Translations under genes and position numbers: made by a program
Assembly: GCF_047302285.1 (NCBI RefSeq)
Contig: NZ_CP154845.1
Coordinates: forward strand, 3,782,001-3,846,000
DNA: 64,000 bases
DNA from: Robertmurraya sp047302285
Lineage (GTDB): Bacteria; Bacillota; Bacilli; Bacillales; Cytobacillaceae
Reading direction: 5' to 3'
Shown: in pieces, positions 45,235-57,910 of the stretch
How positions within the stretch are numbered: position 1 is the stretch's first letter
How the letters are laid out: every line of letters begins with the position of its first letter
Notes under the pieces: generated by a model
What the model was told of the DNA's origin: nothing
The model's input: the letters and a program-made list of their open reading frames with translations, nothing else
Database searches by the model: none

Positions 45235-45380
45235 TCATAATATTTCAACCTACATACAGTTAGCAATTGTCCATCATCCTCATCTCAGGAAGCTAATTCA
45301 AGAAGCCTCTCGATGAGTACGCTGGATGTATCTCACGGTAGTTTATTCATCGTGCTCTACCGACTGAGCTACTGAGCCAA
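45235..45380 (-). repeat. Structured repeat with duplicated tRNA-Phe 5' end
   Basis: TGCTCTACCGACTGAGCTAC and seven more bases at 45354-45380 copy 45208-45234, the tRNA-Phe 5' end. Between them is a repeat containing a CTCATC/GATGAG stem. Same family as 45691-45830 and 46225-46366. Confidence 0.75.
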
Positions 45381-45396
45381 CATATGTAAAATAAAA

Positions 45397-45473
45397 TGGC
45401 GGTCCGGACGGGACTCGAACCCGCGACCTCCTGCGTGACAGGCAGGCATTCTAACCAACTGAACTACCGGACC
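45397..45473 (-). tRNA. tRNA-Asp(GTC)
   Basis: Acceptor GGTCCGG; anticodon loop CTGTCAC; CCA is encoded. Confidence 0.95.
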
Positions 45474-45478
45474 AAAGC

Positions 45479-45581
45479 TTTTTCGACGTAAGGAGAAAAT
45501 AGCTTTCCTTTGTCTTTTTCGACGTAAGGAGAAAATAGCTTTCCTTTGTCTTTTCGACGTAAGGAGAAAATATCTTCCTTA
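45479..45581. repeat. Tandem 36-bp repeats
   Basis: Two identical units and one shorter, diverged unit, each with TTTTCGACGTAAGGAGAAAA followed by TAGCTTTCCTTTGTC (third: TATCTTCCTTA). Units start at 45479, 45515 and 45551, between tRNA-Asp and tRNA-fMet. Confidence 0.85.
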
Positions 45582-45611
45582 CTTTTTTAGACTTTCATAA
45601 AAAAAGTCAAT

Positions 45612-45684
<73 letters not shown>

Positions 45685-45690
45685 ATAATA

Positions 45691-45830
45691 GTATATATCT
45701 AGTTTAGCTCATGCTTCTAGATAGTTAAGGACTGTCCCGATTTCAGTAAGTAACTCAAGGAGCGACTCAATCGGTACAACTCGCAGTTCATTCAATGAAG
45801 TAACGCTTGTTGCTCCACCCCGCGATAATA
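45691..45830 (-). repeat. Structured repeat with duplicated tRNA-fMet 5' end
   Basis: TGCTCCACCCCGCGATAATA at 45811-45830 repeats 45671-45690 (tRNA 5' end and six flanking bases). The repeat between has a CCGATT/AATCGG stem where the other two copies have CTCATC/GATGAG. Confidence 0.75.
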
Positions 45831-45864
45831 ACATACTTAATTTTTCTACATCTGTGAAAAATTA

Positions 45865-45940
45865 TGGTGGAGGATGACGGGATCGAACCGCCGACCCCCT
45901 GCTTGTAAGGCAGGTGCTCTCCCAGCTGAGCTAATCCTCC
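45865..45940 (-). tRNA. tRNA-Val(TAC)
   Basis: Acceptor GGAGGAT; anticodon loop CTTACAA; CCA is encoded. Confidence 0.95.
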
Positions 45941-45969
45941 AAAGTAGCTGTAACAAGTACAACTTTTAA

Positions 45970-46041
45970 TGACCCCTACGGGATTCGAACCCGTGTTACC
46001 GCCGTGAAAGGGCGGTGTCTTAACCGCTTGACCAAGGGGCC
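45970..46041 (-). tRNA. tRNA-Glu(TTC)
   Basis: Acceptor GGCCCCT; anticodon loop CTTTCAC. Confidence 0.95.
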
Positions 46042-46052
46042 AGATATAATAA

Positions 46053-46145
46053 TGGCGGAGAGCAAGGGATTTGAACCCTTGAGACAGGTTTTGCCCGCCT
46101 ACACGATTTCCAATCGTGCTCCTTCGGCCACTCGGACAGCTCTCC
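46053..46145 (-). tRNA. tRNA-Ser(GGA)
   Basis: Class II, 93 nt including CCA; anticodon loop TTGGAAA. Confidence 0.95.
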
Positions 46146-46148
46146 TAA

Positions 46149-46223
46149 TGGCTCCGCGGGTAGGATTCGAACCTACGACCGATCGGTTAACAGCCGATTG
46201 CTCTACCACTGAGCTACCGCGGA
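46149..46223 (-). tRNA. tRNA-Asn(GTT)
   Basis: Acceptor TCCGCGG; anticodon loop CTGTTAA; CCA is encoded. First tRNA after 5S. Confidence 0.95.
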
Positions 46224-46224
46224 A

Positions 46225-46366
46225 AATCAATAAATCATTCCTCTATCTTATTTACTTTCGATTGTCCTCATCTCAGTAAGAAGATTCAAGTAGCAGCTCG
46301 ATGAGTACAACTCGCAGCATATTCATGATGCTTTGCTCGTTGCTCTACCACTGAGCTACCGCGGAA
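46225..46366 (-). repeat. Structured repeat with duplicated tRNA-Asn 5' end
   Basis: 27 bases at 46340-46366, starting TTGCTCTACCACTGAGC, copy 46198-46224 at the tRNA-Asn 5' end. The intervening repeat has a CTCATC/GATGAG stem and is closest in sequence to the Phe copy. Confidence 0.75.
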
Positions 46367-46390
46367 TAAAACATATAATAGAAATGTTCG

Positions 46391-46506
<116 letters not shown>

Positions 46507-46631
46507 CTAATTATTTATCAAGACATATTCTATTATACTGATTTATAGCATTATTTCAAGAGAAATTTTAGTTTTGTCACCACAAAATACTATTAAAAAA
46601 TATCTTTGCTTCACAAAAATACTTGTTCCCT

Positions 46632-46674
46632 CAAAACTAGATAATGAATGAAGAAGAGAAACAATTGAGTAACC
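46632..46674 (-). other. 23S processing stem, 3' strand
   Basis: Complementary, with small mismatches, to 49921-49965 on the far side of 23S; shared AAAACTAGATAATGAA core. Together they form the long stem cut by RNase III-type enzymes. Confidence 0.75.
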
Positions 46675-46802
46675 TTTGTCCAGCTCCGGCTCCTAACCTC
46701 TCGGCCGTTTCGGTCCATCTCCACAAATCCAAACCCAGGATTTGCAGTGCTGGCCCACCAACGTCTATAGAGGTTGAACAGTCGCCTCCACTTTTCTATT
46801 TG

Positions 46803-49734
<2,932 letters not shown>

Positions 49735-49920
49735 ATGCTGCGGCTTCCGATAAGCGGCGCATCTCTGCGTCAGCTCCCTCTCTGCGCTCCTCACGTACCA
49801 ACTACGTACGTTCCGGTGCTCGTTCAGTCGCTTCCTTGATCTGCTTGCTTCTCGTAACCCTCGCGGTTTTGTTTAAAAACTTTTTCTCTAAACATATAGA
49901 GAGAAAAACTAAAATGGCGA

Positions 49921-49965
49921 TTACTCGGTTTATTTCTTGGTTCTTCTTCTTCATTATCTAGTTTT
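49921..49965 (-). other. 23S processing stem, 5' strand
   Basis: Pairs with 46632-46674 across the 23S gene. Confidence 0.75.
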
Positions 49966-50121
49966 CAAGGTACAAGACGGCGAATGATAAGCTTCGCATT
50001 TCTTCGTCAACTTTCCTCGTTCCGCTCCTCATGTATCAAATACACTCCAGTGCTCACTCAGTCGTTTCCTCGATCTGCTCGCTTCTAATTCACCTATTAT
50101 TAATATGAGAGTATTGCACTC

Positions 50122-50142
50122 TCAAAACTAAACAAATCATAC
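50122..50142 (-). other. 16S processing stem, 3' strand
   Basis: CAAAACTAAACAAATCATAC is complementary to 51871-51890 on the other side of 16S, forming the 16S maturation stem. Confidence 0.8.
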
Positions 50143-50214
50143 GGCTTTTCTGACGAGTCAAAAAAGCTTCCATCAACATTACGATTATGAGACATCTAAG
50201 TCTCCATATTCCTT

Positions 50215-51827
<1,613 letters not shown>

Positions 51828-51870
51828 GTAAGATTAGCTCTTGTAATTTAAAACTTTAAATAAACGTTGA

Positions 51871-51890
51871 CGTATGATTTGTTTAGTTTT
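51871..51890 (-). other. 16S processing stem, 5' strand
   Basis: Complementary to 50122-50142; shared GTATGATTTGTTTAGTTTT. Confidence 0.8.
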
Positions 51891-52049
51891 CAAAGTGCAG
51901 TGGATTTTCCCTATAGGAAAATTCCATTCCTCTATTTCACGCTAGTGAAAATATCATTCCTCTTTTTTCGCAAAAACGAAAATATCTTTCGTTAATCACG
52001 TTTTTCGCTAGTAAGAAAAATTCACTATCGCTTCAGAAGCGACTTTCTT

Positions 52050-52078
52050 AATATAACATGCAGTGTTGTTCATGTCAA
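52050..52078 (-). promoter_or_regulatory. rrn operon promoter
   Basis: TTGACA (52073-52078, minus) and TATATT (52050-52055) with a 17-bp spacer, about 220 bp before 16S. The 51900-52040 leader contains short TTTTTCGC/GCGAAAA-type repeats. No second promoter was identified with confidence. Confidence 0.8.
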
Positions 52079-52193
52079 CACCTTTTTTAAAAAGCAAATC
52101 CGTCAAAGCAAAAACATTTTTCAATGTGTTTCGCAGCGACGGATATTAATATACCAAGTATTTTAAAAGAATGCAACCCTTTTTGATATTTTT

Positions 52194-53075
52194 TTACGAT
52201 AATTTTTTCGCAACGAAATAGCAACGGTGAAAAACACCCTGTCCTTTTGTTTCCACATTCTTTACATCAATATACCCTCGATCAATCAAATACTCGAGTA
52301 AGATAGTAAGATCTACCGAATACTCCTCCAGTTCTTCATGAGTGAGCATATCATTAAAGGTCCAGAAATCACGTTTCTCCATTACTTCTAATAAATGGGC
52401 AATGCCTACTTTTGTTCGTGAATGAATTAAAAACTCGCTTGCCAGAAAAAGAAGCTCCAAACGTTTTTCCATCGTTTCATCACTATTCACTAATTCCACA
52501 TAAAGCTTATAAATCTCAGGCTCCATCTGTTTTACCTGATTCCAAACCGTTACTTCTGGATGGAACCCATTTTCAATGACAGACAATCTTGCTAAATGGT
52601 GCAATGAATGAATGACATGATTATACGCATCCAAATAGTGATGGTTTTCAAAGAACGCTTTCCCATCCATATATCTACGAATGAGCTTAGCAAACTCTAA
52701 TCCCATTTTGACTTTACGACCGTAAAACGGGAATTCCTTCATCTCTTCTTTTAATTTTGCGACATATTCATTGCGATCGAAAAGGATTTTCCCATTATAA
52801 AGCCAATCGAATATTTTCTTATTCGATCCTAGTAAGAGCCATTCATTTAACTTCTTTTCCGTCACCATGTAGAGCGCTGCTTTTTTATCTTCATATGAAT
52901 AATGCTTCACGAAGATAGGTTGCTCTGCTTCTTTTACGATCATCAAAAGGACTGTATCAAATGTATCAGTCGTTGGTATTGAGTATTGGATCTTTTCTAT
53001 CGTTAGTACACCAAGTGTATTTGGGTGACTTGCCCTCTCTTGATAAATCGGACGAAGAATGTCTTCCATCATCAT
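52194..53075 (-). CDS. ygxA: YgxA, nucleotidyltransferase-like protein
   Basis: A 293-residue protein matching the conserved Bacillus YgxA gene that lies next to an rrn operon. It starts MMMEDILRPIYQERASHPNTLGV and has a nucleotidyltransferase-like N-terminal half and a helical C-terminal half. No biochemical role is known to me. The start is one of three consecutive ATG codons after a G run. Confidence 0.85.
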   Translation of the reverse strand: MMMEDILRPIYQERASHPNTLGVLTIEKIQYSIPTTDTFDTVLLMIVKEAEQPIFVKHYSYEDKKAALYMVTEKKLNEWLLLGSNKKIFDWLYNGKILFDRNEYVAKLKEEMKEFPFYGRKVKMGLEFAKLIRRYMDGKAFFENHHYLDAYNHVIHSLHHLARLSVIENGFHPEVTVWNQVKQMEPEIYKLYVELVNSDETMEKRLELLFLASEFLIHSRTKVGIAHLLEVMEKRDFWTFNDMLTHEELEEYSVDLTILLEYLIDRGYIDVKNVETKGQGVFHRCYFVAKKLS

Positions 53076-53221
53076 TCCCCCATTATTTTGTTAGCCTATA
53101 TCTTCGACAATTCTAAACGATCTCCTGCTTATTTTCTAGACAAACTTCGACAGAACCTTTTTCTAACCATTTAATTCATCTGCCATTCTGTGATATAGTA
53201 ATGACTTAGGAGGGTACAATT

Positions 53222-53575
53222 ATGGCTAAATATTCAAGTAAAATAAATAAAATCCGTACATTTGCATTAAGCTTAATTTTTGTCGGATTTTTTATCATGT
53301 ATCTCGGAATATTTTTTAGAGAGTCCGTAATCTTAGTGTCTATTTTCATGTTTTTAGGTTTACTATCTATTATTGCAAGTACTGTCGTTTATTTTTGGAT
53401 TGGCATGCTTTCGACGAAGTCAGTTCAAGTTAAATGTCCAAATTGTGAAAAGCCGACGAAGATATTAGGTCGAGTCGATATATGTATGCACTGTAACGAA
53501 CCGCTTACCCTTGATCCAAAATTAGAAGGCATAGAGTTTGACGAAAAATATAATAGTAAAAAAGCAGATTCTTAA
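53222..53575 (+). CDS. ygzB: YgzB, two-TM zinc-ribbon protein
   Basis: A 117-residue UPF0295-type membrane protein. Two helices (about 12-32 and 38-63) are followed by a zinc-ribbon-like CPNCEKPTKILGRVDICMHC. AGGAGGG precedes the ATG. Divergent from ygxA and convergent with perR, the order found in other Bacillus. Confidence 0.9.
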   Translation: MAKYSSKINKIRTFALSLIFVGFFIMYLGIFFRESVILVSIFMFLGLLSIIASTVVYFWIGMLSTKSVQVKCPNCEKPTKILGRVDICMHCNEPLTLDPKLEGIEFDEKYNSKKADS

Positions 53576-53603
53576 TGCTTACATATTGCTTACATACTAG
53601 ACC

Positions 53604-53634
53604 CAACTCGGCAACCACGCCGGGTTATTTTTTT
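53604..53634 (+). terminator. ygzB terminator
   Basis: AACTCGGC pairs with GCCGGGTT (53619-53626), followed by a T run. Confidence 0.75.
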
Positions 53635-53635
53635 G

Positions 53636-53669
53636 CAAAAAAATAACTGATAGTATGAACTATCAGTTA
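53636..53669 (-). terminator. perR terminator
   Basis: TAACTGATAG (53644-53653) and CTATCAGTTA (53660-53669) are perfect complements, with seven T after them on the minus strand. Confidence 0.85.
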
Positions 53670-54110
53670 ATGAGCTTCTTTAGCTAAACAATCTGGACAG
53701 GAACCATAGATTTCCATCCGATGATGGCTTACCTTGAAGCCAGTTACGTGTGAAGCAAGATGTTCGACTTCATCCAAACCTGGGTAATGAAAGTCGACGA
53801 TTTTTCCACAAGATTCACAAATAACATGATAATGATGTGTTGTAATAAAATCAAAGCGGCTAGATGCATCCCCATAGGTTAATTCTTTTACAAGACCAAC
53901 CTCACGAAATACTCTTAGATTGTTGTAAACCGTTGCCACACTCATATTGGGAAACTTACCTTCCAATGCTTTATAAATATCATCGGCAGTAGGATGTGAC
54001 ATTGAGTTTATTAAATACTCAAGTATCGCATGACGTTGTGGAGTTATTCTAACCCCAGTTCCTTTTAAGGTATCAAGTGCTTCTTTTAATTCACTATGTG
54101 ACACCGCCAT
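53667..54110 (-). CDS. perR: Peroxide regulator PerR
   Basis: A 147-residue Fur-family metalloregulator that senses peroxide through iron-catalysed His oxidation. Visible: winged helix RITPQRHAILEYL, the regulatory-site HHYHVICESCGKIVDF, and zinc Cys pairs CESC and CPDC. Its length and neighbours match Bacillus PerR. A Per-box-like sequence lies upstream, suggesting autoregulation. Confidence 0.95.
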   Translation of the reverse strand: MAVSHSELKEALDTLKGTGVRITPQRHAILEYLINSMSHPTADDIYKALEGKFPNMSVATVYNNLRVFREVGLVKELTYGDASSRFDFITTHHYHVICESCGKIVDFHYPGLDEVEHLASHVTGFKVSHHRMEIYGSCPDCLAKEAH

Positions 54111-54139
54111 GCACCTCTTTTCTAGTATAAATTCTTATT

Positions 54140-54154
54140 TTATAATATTTATAA
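54140..54154. promoter_or_regulatory. Per box upstream of perR
   Basis: TTATAATATTTATAA closely matches the Per-box consensus TTATAATnATTATAA and lies about 30 bp before perR. Confidence 0.8.
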
Positions 54155-54194
54155 TTAGTGTACCCGTATCAATCCCCGTTTGTCAATATATCTG

Positions 54195-55145
54195 CTAATA
54201 CCCACGGGTTAAATCAATCTGATTTATCATTTTGTCACCTTTATTATGATATGTATGTAGATTTTTCTCAAATATTTCAAATGATCTTGGCAAGTATTTT
54301 TTTGTCAGACTCGATAAATGTGGGGTGACGGTTACTCTTTCCTCTTTCCAAAATGAATGTCCCTCTGGCAATGGCTCAGTTGCAAACACATCTAAAAATA
54401 AATGAGCAATCTCTTTGTTCTTTATGACCTCAAAGAGAACGTCTTCTTCTACCAAGTCGCCTCGACCAATATTGATAAAGACAGACGTATCCTTCATCGA
54501 CTTAAAGTGCTCATAGGTTAGCAAATGAGTGGTTTCCGGTGTACTTGGCAATACAGAAACGACAAAGTCCGCTTTCCCCACTACTGTTGAAATGTCATCT
54601 AATTTACACAATTCATCTACGAATTCAACCGGATTCCCCGTTCGATTTACACCGATTGTATTCATTCTAAATGCTTTAGCAAGACGGGCAATTTCTCCTC
54701 CAATCGCCCCTACACCTAAAATAAGAATCGTTTTATCACAGAGCTCTTCCATAGACACACGACGATCCCATCGTTCCTCTTCTTCATTTTCCCATAACAA
54801 TCGCGCTTGTTTAACATATTGCAACATGGTCCCAATTGTATACTCAGCCATCGGAATCTTATGTACTCCACGGGCATTCGTTACGATAATACCCTTTTTA
54901 CGGCAAGTTGAAAGTGGCATTTTATCAAGACCTGCGGACATCACCATAATCCATTTTAAGTTTCGGGCATTCTCAATACGTTCTTCGGTTAAATCTTCGC
55001 CATAGGTGATAAAAATTTCAGCCTCCTGAAAACTTTCGAATGCATTCTTCATCCCTTTGAAAAATTCAAATTGATTAGCCGGAAATTTAGAACGAATCAT
55101 TTCTTGAATAGACTCAGCAGGTAAAATCGATGAAACAACCTTCAC
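54195..55145 (-). CDS. D-2-hydroxyacid dehydrogenase family protein
   Basis: A 316-residue NAD-dependent dehydrogenase. Nucleotide-binding motif GVGAIGGEIARLAKAF, substrate Arg in INIGRGDLVEEDVL, catalytic Glu-His region EPLPEGHSFW...TPHLSS. Substrate unknown. The GTG at 55145 has AAGGAGG eight bases upstream; a longer frame to 55229 has no good ribosome site. Confidence 0.9.
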   Translation of the reverse strand: MKVVSSILPAESIQEMIRSKFPANQFEFFKGMKNAFESFQEAEIFITYGEDLTEERIENARNLKWIMVMSAGLDKMPLSTCRKKGIIVTNARGVHKIPMAEYTIGTMLQYVKQARLLWENEEEERWDRRVSMEELCDKTILILGVGAIGGEIARLAKAFRMNTIGVNRTGNPVEFVDELCKLDDISTVVGKADFVVSVLPSTPETTHLLTYEHFKSMKDTSVFINIGRGDLVEEDVLFEVIKNKEIAHLFLDVFATEPLPEGHSFWKEERVTVTPHLSSLTKKYLPRSFEIFEKNLHTYHNKGDKMINQIDLTRGY

Positions 55146-55342
55146 AATAACACCCTCCTTATTTCCTTCTATTATAAACTTTTTTATCACGTTAATGGTT
55201 GATTTATTCCAAAAAAAGCAGGCCAACAATGTGACCTGCGAAAAATAAACATTTGTCTGAGGAGGTATGCCCTAATACAATCATATTCAACACTTGTATA
55301 GTTGCGTGGACACCAGCACAGGCTTTCTAAAAAAAACAGATC

Positions 55343-55370
55343 AAAAAAGCTGCCTCAATAATAAGCAGCT
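55343..55370 (-). terminator. Terminator of the gene at 55401
   Basis: AGCTGC and GCAGCT arms, with six T on the minus strand. Confidence 0.7.
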
Positions 55371-55400
55371 CATCAAAATATAATATAAGAAATAAGTTCA

Positions 55401-55979
55401 TTAAACTCCGATAACATTTCGAACTGGAATGGTCGTCATTTGATAATAATGTTGGTACTCATGAAGCTTTCCTTCATATACAAGTTCCAATGTAGGAATA
55501 AGGACAAAATCATCTGGTCGGATGAGCTCTGGACATTTCTTCCAAAGTTTCAAACCACTCATCCTCAGAACAGTAGCCACAAACTGCGAACATGTAAAGG
55601 CATTGTCTCGTCTAAGTTCCATGTTAAGGGCAATTGCAAAAATTCCCATTAAGTTATATCTATAATTTGCAGAAAAACGTTCAAACTGATAAATAACCTG
55701 GATAATTTGATTAAATTGTTCTTCATTTACCGTTAATTTATACAATACACATTTTGTTTCCTTCTTGTGAAAAAAGACTCCTTGGTCCATACGTTCTTTC
55801 ACAAAACCACCTGAGAAAGGATTCATGTATACCTTTCGCCCGAAGCTATAAATATCCTCCAAACCCTCATCTAAAGCAATGGAAACATGGTTATATGGAA
55901 ATCTAGTGTACATTTTAATCATTTTGGAAAACCAGGTGCCTGTATCTGTTAGAAGAATATAAATCTCTTTTTCTCTCAA
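55401..55979 (-). CDS. Permuted NlpC/P60-like papain-fold protein
   Basis: A 192-residue protein whose order is catalytic-type His first (PYNHVSIALD, about residue 30) and Cys later (AFTCSQFVATVL, about 130), as in permuted NlpC/P60 (YiiX/YycO-type) enzymes. No signal peptide, so probably cytosolic. Substrates of this group may be lipid or peptide amides; not known here. Confidence 0.75.
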   Translation of the reverse strand: MREKEIYILLTDTGTWFSKMIKMYTRFPYNHVSIALDEGLEDIYSFGRKVYMNPFSGGFVKERMDQGVFFHKKETKCVLYKLTVNEEQFNQIIQVIYQFERFSANYRYNLMGIFAIALNMELRRDNAFTCSQFVATVLRMSGLKLWKKCPELIRPDDFVLIPTLELVYEGKLHEYQHYYQMTTIPVRNVIGV

Positions 55980-56251
55980 ATTCTATCACCTTCTTTGGCT
56001 TGTTTTTTATCGGGCAACACGGCATTTTTCTATTTTCATAAGTATTAGACGTATTTAAACAAGAAATTACTTCATTTTTTTGCAATTTTCTTAAAAGAAA
56101 TAAAAAAAATTGACTCCAAAAGGTTTTGGTAGTCAATCAAATACATCCTTTTCATAGGATTCATGACCAGTATTCAACTAGATGATTCAAGATCGACACA
56201 TATGTCTTATTGAAATCATACTATGAACCCTTGATCTGATCCAGATCTTAT

Positions 56252-56719
56252 TTATAGATATTCTCTCAAATATTGTAAAGTTTCTTCTACATGCTCTTTA
56301 ACCTTGACCTTTTCCCACACTCTAGCAATTTTTCCCTCTTTATCAATAATGAAAGTAGAGCGCTCGATCCCCATATATTCTTTCCCAAAATTCTTTTTCA
56401 GCTTCCAGACGCCATATTTCTCGGCCACCTCATGATCAACATCTGCCAAAAGAAGAAAAGGAAGTCCATGCTTTTCAATAAACTTCTCATGTCTTTCAAT
56501 CGGGTCAGGACTCACTCCTAAAATCACCGTATCGACATCTTCAAAGTTTGTATGCTGATCTCTGAAATCACATGCTTCCGTTGTACAACCTGGAGTCATA
56601 TCCTTCGGGTAAAAGTATAACACCACATTTTTCCCCCGATAATCTGAAAGCTTCACCGTACTTCCATCACTTGCTGGCAATTGAAAATCTGGTGCCAACT
56701 GACCTTGTTCAACAGACAT
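56252..56719 (-). CDS. bcp: Thioredoxin-dependent peroxiredoxin Bcp
   Basis: A 155-residue Prx of the BCP/PrxQ type reducing alkyl and hydrogen peroxides. The peroxidatic Cys is in PKDMTPGCTTEACDFRD with the nearby resolving Cys five residues on. It lies in the perR neighbourhood as in B. subtilis (ygaF). Whether it is PerR-regulated is not shown; no Per box was recognised in front. Confidence 0.95.
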   Translation of the reverse strand: MSVEQGQLAPDFQLPASDGSTVKLSDYRGKNVVLYFYPKDMTPGCTTEACDFRDQHTNFEDVDTVILGVSPDPIERHEKFIEKHGLPFLLLADVDHEVAEKYGVWKLKKNFGKEYMGIERSTFIIDKEGKIARVWEKVKVKEHVEETLQYLREYL

Positions 56720-56782
56720 ATTTATCCCTCCGTTTCATTAACTATCATTAGGGTAACGAATCGGAAGAAGAAAAACAAGCAA

Positions 56783-57187
56783 TCACTTCTCCATATCTAA
56801 CACTGTTCTCGCTACAAAAGCTGCCGGAATCGTATAGCCAATCAATGCTTCAATGACCGCAATGATCCTCCCCACTCCAATTGGCGCAATATCACCATAC
56901 CCAACAGAAAATAGCGTAACAGCACTAAAATAAAGCCCTGTTTCCAGACGTTCTAAAAATCGATTCGCTACTGGAACATAGTTGTCATCCAACACCGGGA
57001 AATCATGTAATTCCAATAATATATATAAAAGTCCGAAACTAATCATAACGGTGGCATAAATGGCCCCTAAGAATAAAAAGTTTTCGAGTGAAACACGCCT
57101 CCCTTTAATTTTATTCGGAGTAAATAGAAGTCGCACACTGCTAACGATACAAATCACAATTAAAATAATCGACGAGTAAAAGATCAT
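56783..57187 (-). CDS. Two-TM potassium channel
   Basis: A 134-residue protein with an N-terminal helix (SSIILIVICIVSSVRLLF), another around 40-60, the pore filter SVGYGDIAP and a final helix. This is the pore module of an Ion_trans_2-type K+ channel without a cytosolic RCK domain. It probably forms tetramers. Confidence 0.85.
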   Translation of the reverse strand: MIFYSSIILIVICIVSSVRLLFTPNKIKGRRVSLENFLFLGAIYATVMISFGLLYILLELHDFPVLDDNYVPVANRFLERLETGLYFSAVTLFSVGYGDIAPIGVGRIIAVIEALIGYTIPAAFVARTVLDMEK

Positions 57188-57333
57188 CCATTCCCCTCAT
57201 CTCAAGCAAATATAATAATTCGAGTCTATTCCATTTATACGTCTCATCGAATACAGATAGAACAGCTTGTCTAAAGAGCTTTATAATAGGAAAAATGTTA
57301 AAATGGGTTAAAGATGATCTCAGGAGGTTTAAT

Positions 57334-57813
57334 ATGCAAACAGTTCATGATTTCAAGGTAAAAATGACTACCGGTGAGGAAAAATCTTTGAAGGACTTTT
57401 CAGGAAAAGTATTACTCATCGTTAATACAGCTAGCAAATGTGGATTTACACCTCAGTTTAAAGGACTTCAAGAACTATATGATAAGTTAGACGACCAAGG
57501 TTTAGAAATTTTAGGCTTCCCTTGTGATCAATTCAACAACCAAGAATTCGCTAATATTGAAGAGACATTGCAATTTTGCCAAAAGAACTACGGAGTTACC
57601 TTTCCGATGTTTGCAAAAATCGATGTAAATGGTGACAAAGCCGACCCTCTTTTCAAGTTTTTAAAAGAAGAGAAAAAAGGTGTTCTTTCCAAGAATATCA
57701 AATGGAACTTCACGAAGTTTCTTGTTGATCAAAATGGGCATGTGGTGGAGCGCTATGCACCTACAACAGAACCTAGTCAAATCGAAAAGGATATTGAAAA
57801 ACTATTAACTTAA
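57334..57813 (+). CDS. bsaA: Glutathione-peroxidase family thiol peroxidase
   Basis: A 159-residue GPx-type thiol peroxidase using thioredoxin in most bacteria. Catalytic Cys in NTASKCGFTPQF, plus FPCDQFNNQE and KWNFTKFLVD. The ATG at 57334 has AGGAGG seven bases upstream; the frame extends 13 codons further without support. Confidence 0.93.
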   Translation: MQTVHDFKVKMTTGEEKSLKDFSGKVLLIVNTASKCGFTPQFKGLQELYDKLDDQGLEILGFPCDQFNNQEFANIEETLQFCQKNYGVTFPMFAKIDVNGDKADPLFKFLKEEKKGVLSKNIKWNFTKFLVDQNGHVVERYAPTTEPSQIEKDIEKLLT

Positions 57814-57842
57814 AAGGATTACCTACTTGGTGATCCTTTTTT
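57812..57842 (+). terminator. Terminator after the GPx gene
   Basis: AAAGGAT and ATCCTTT arms followed by a T run. Confidence 0.75.
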
Positions 57843-57910
57843 CCATTCACAGCAAACCAAGAAAAAAAGTGCTAAAATGGTATAGGTGTAATTAAAGTAT
57901 TAGGAGGATT

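Larger units (their letters stand above)
49735..50214 (-). other. 16S-23S spacer with two related repeats
   Basis: There is no tRNA in the spacer. Two related units of about 110 bp, near 49741-49858 and 49982-50092, share TGCTC(A/G)(C/T)TCAGTCG and GATCTGCT(T/C)GCTTCT. The processing stems for both rRNAs are also here. Confidence 0.65.

Noticed and set aside
45479..45581. Possible CRISPR array
   Set aside because: Units are contiguous with no unique spacers and no cas genes.
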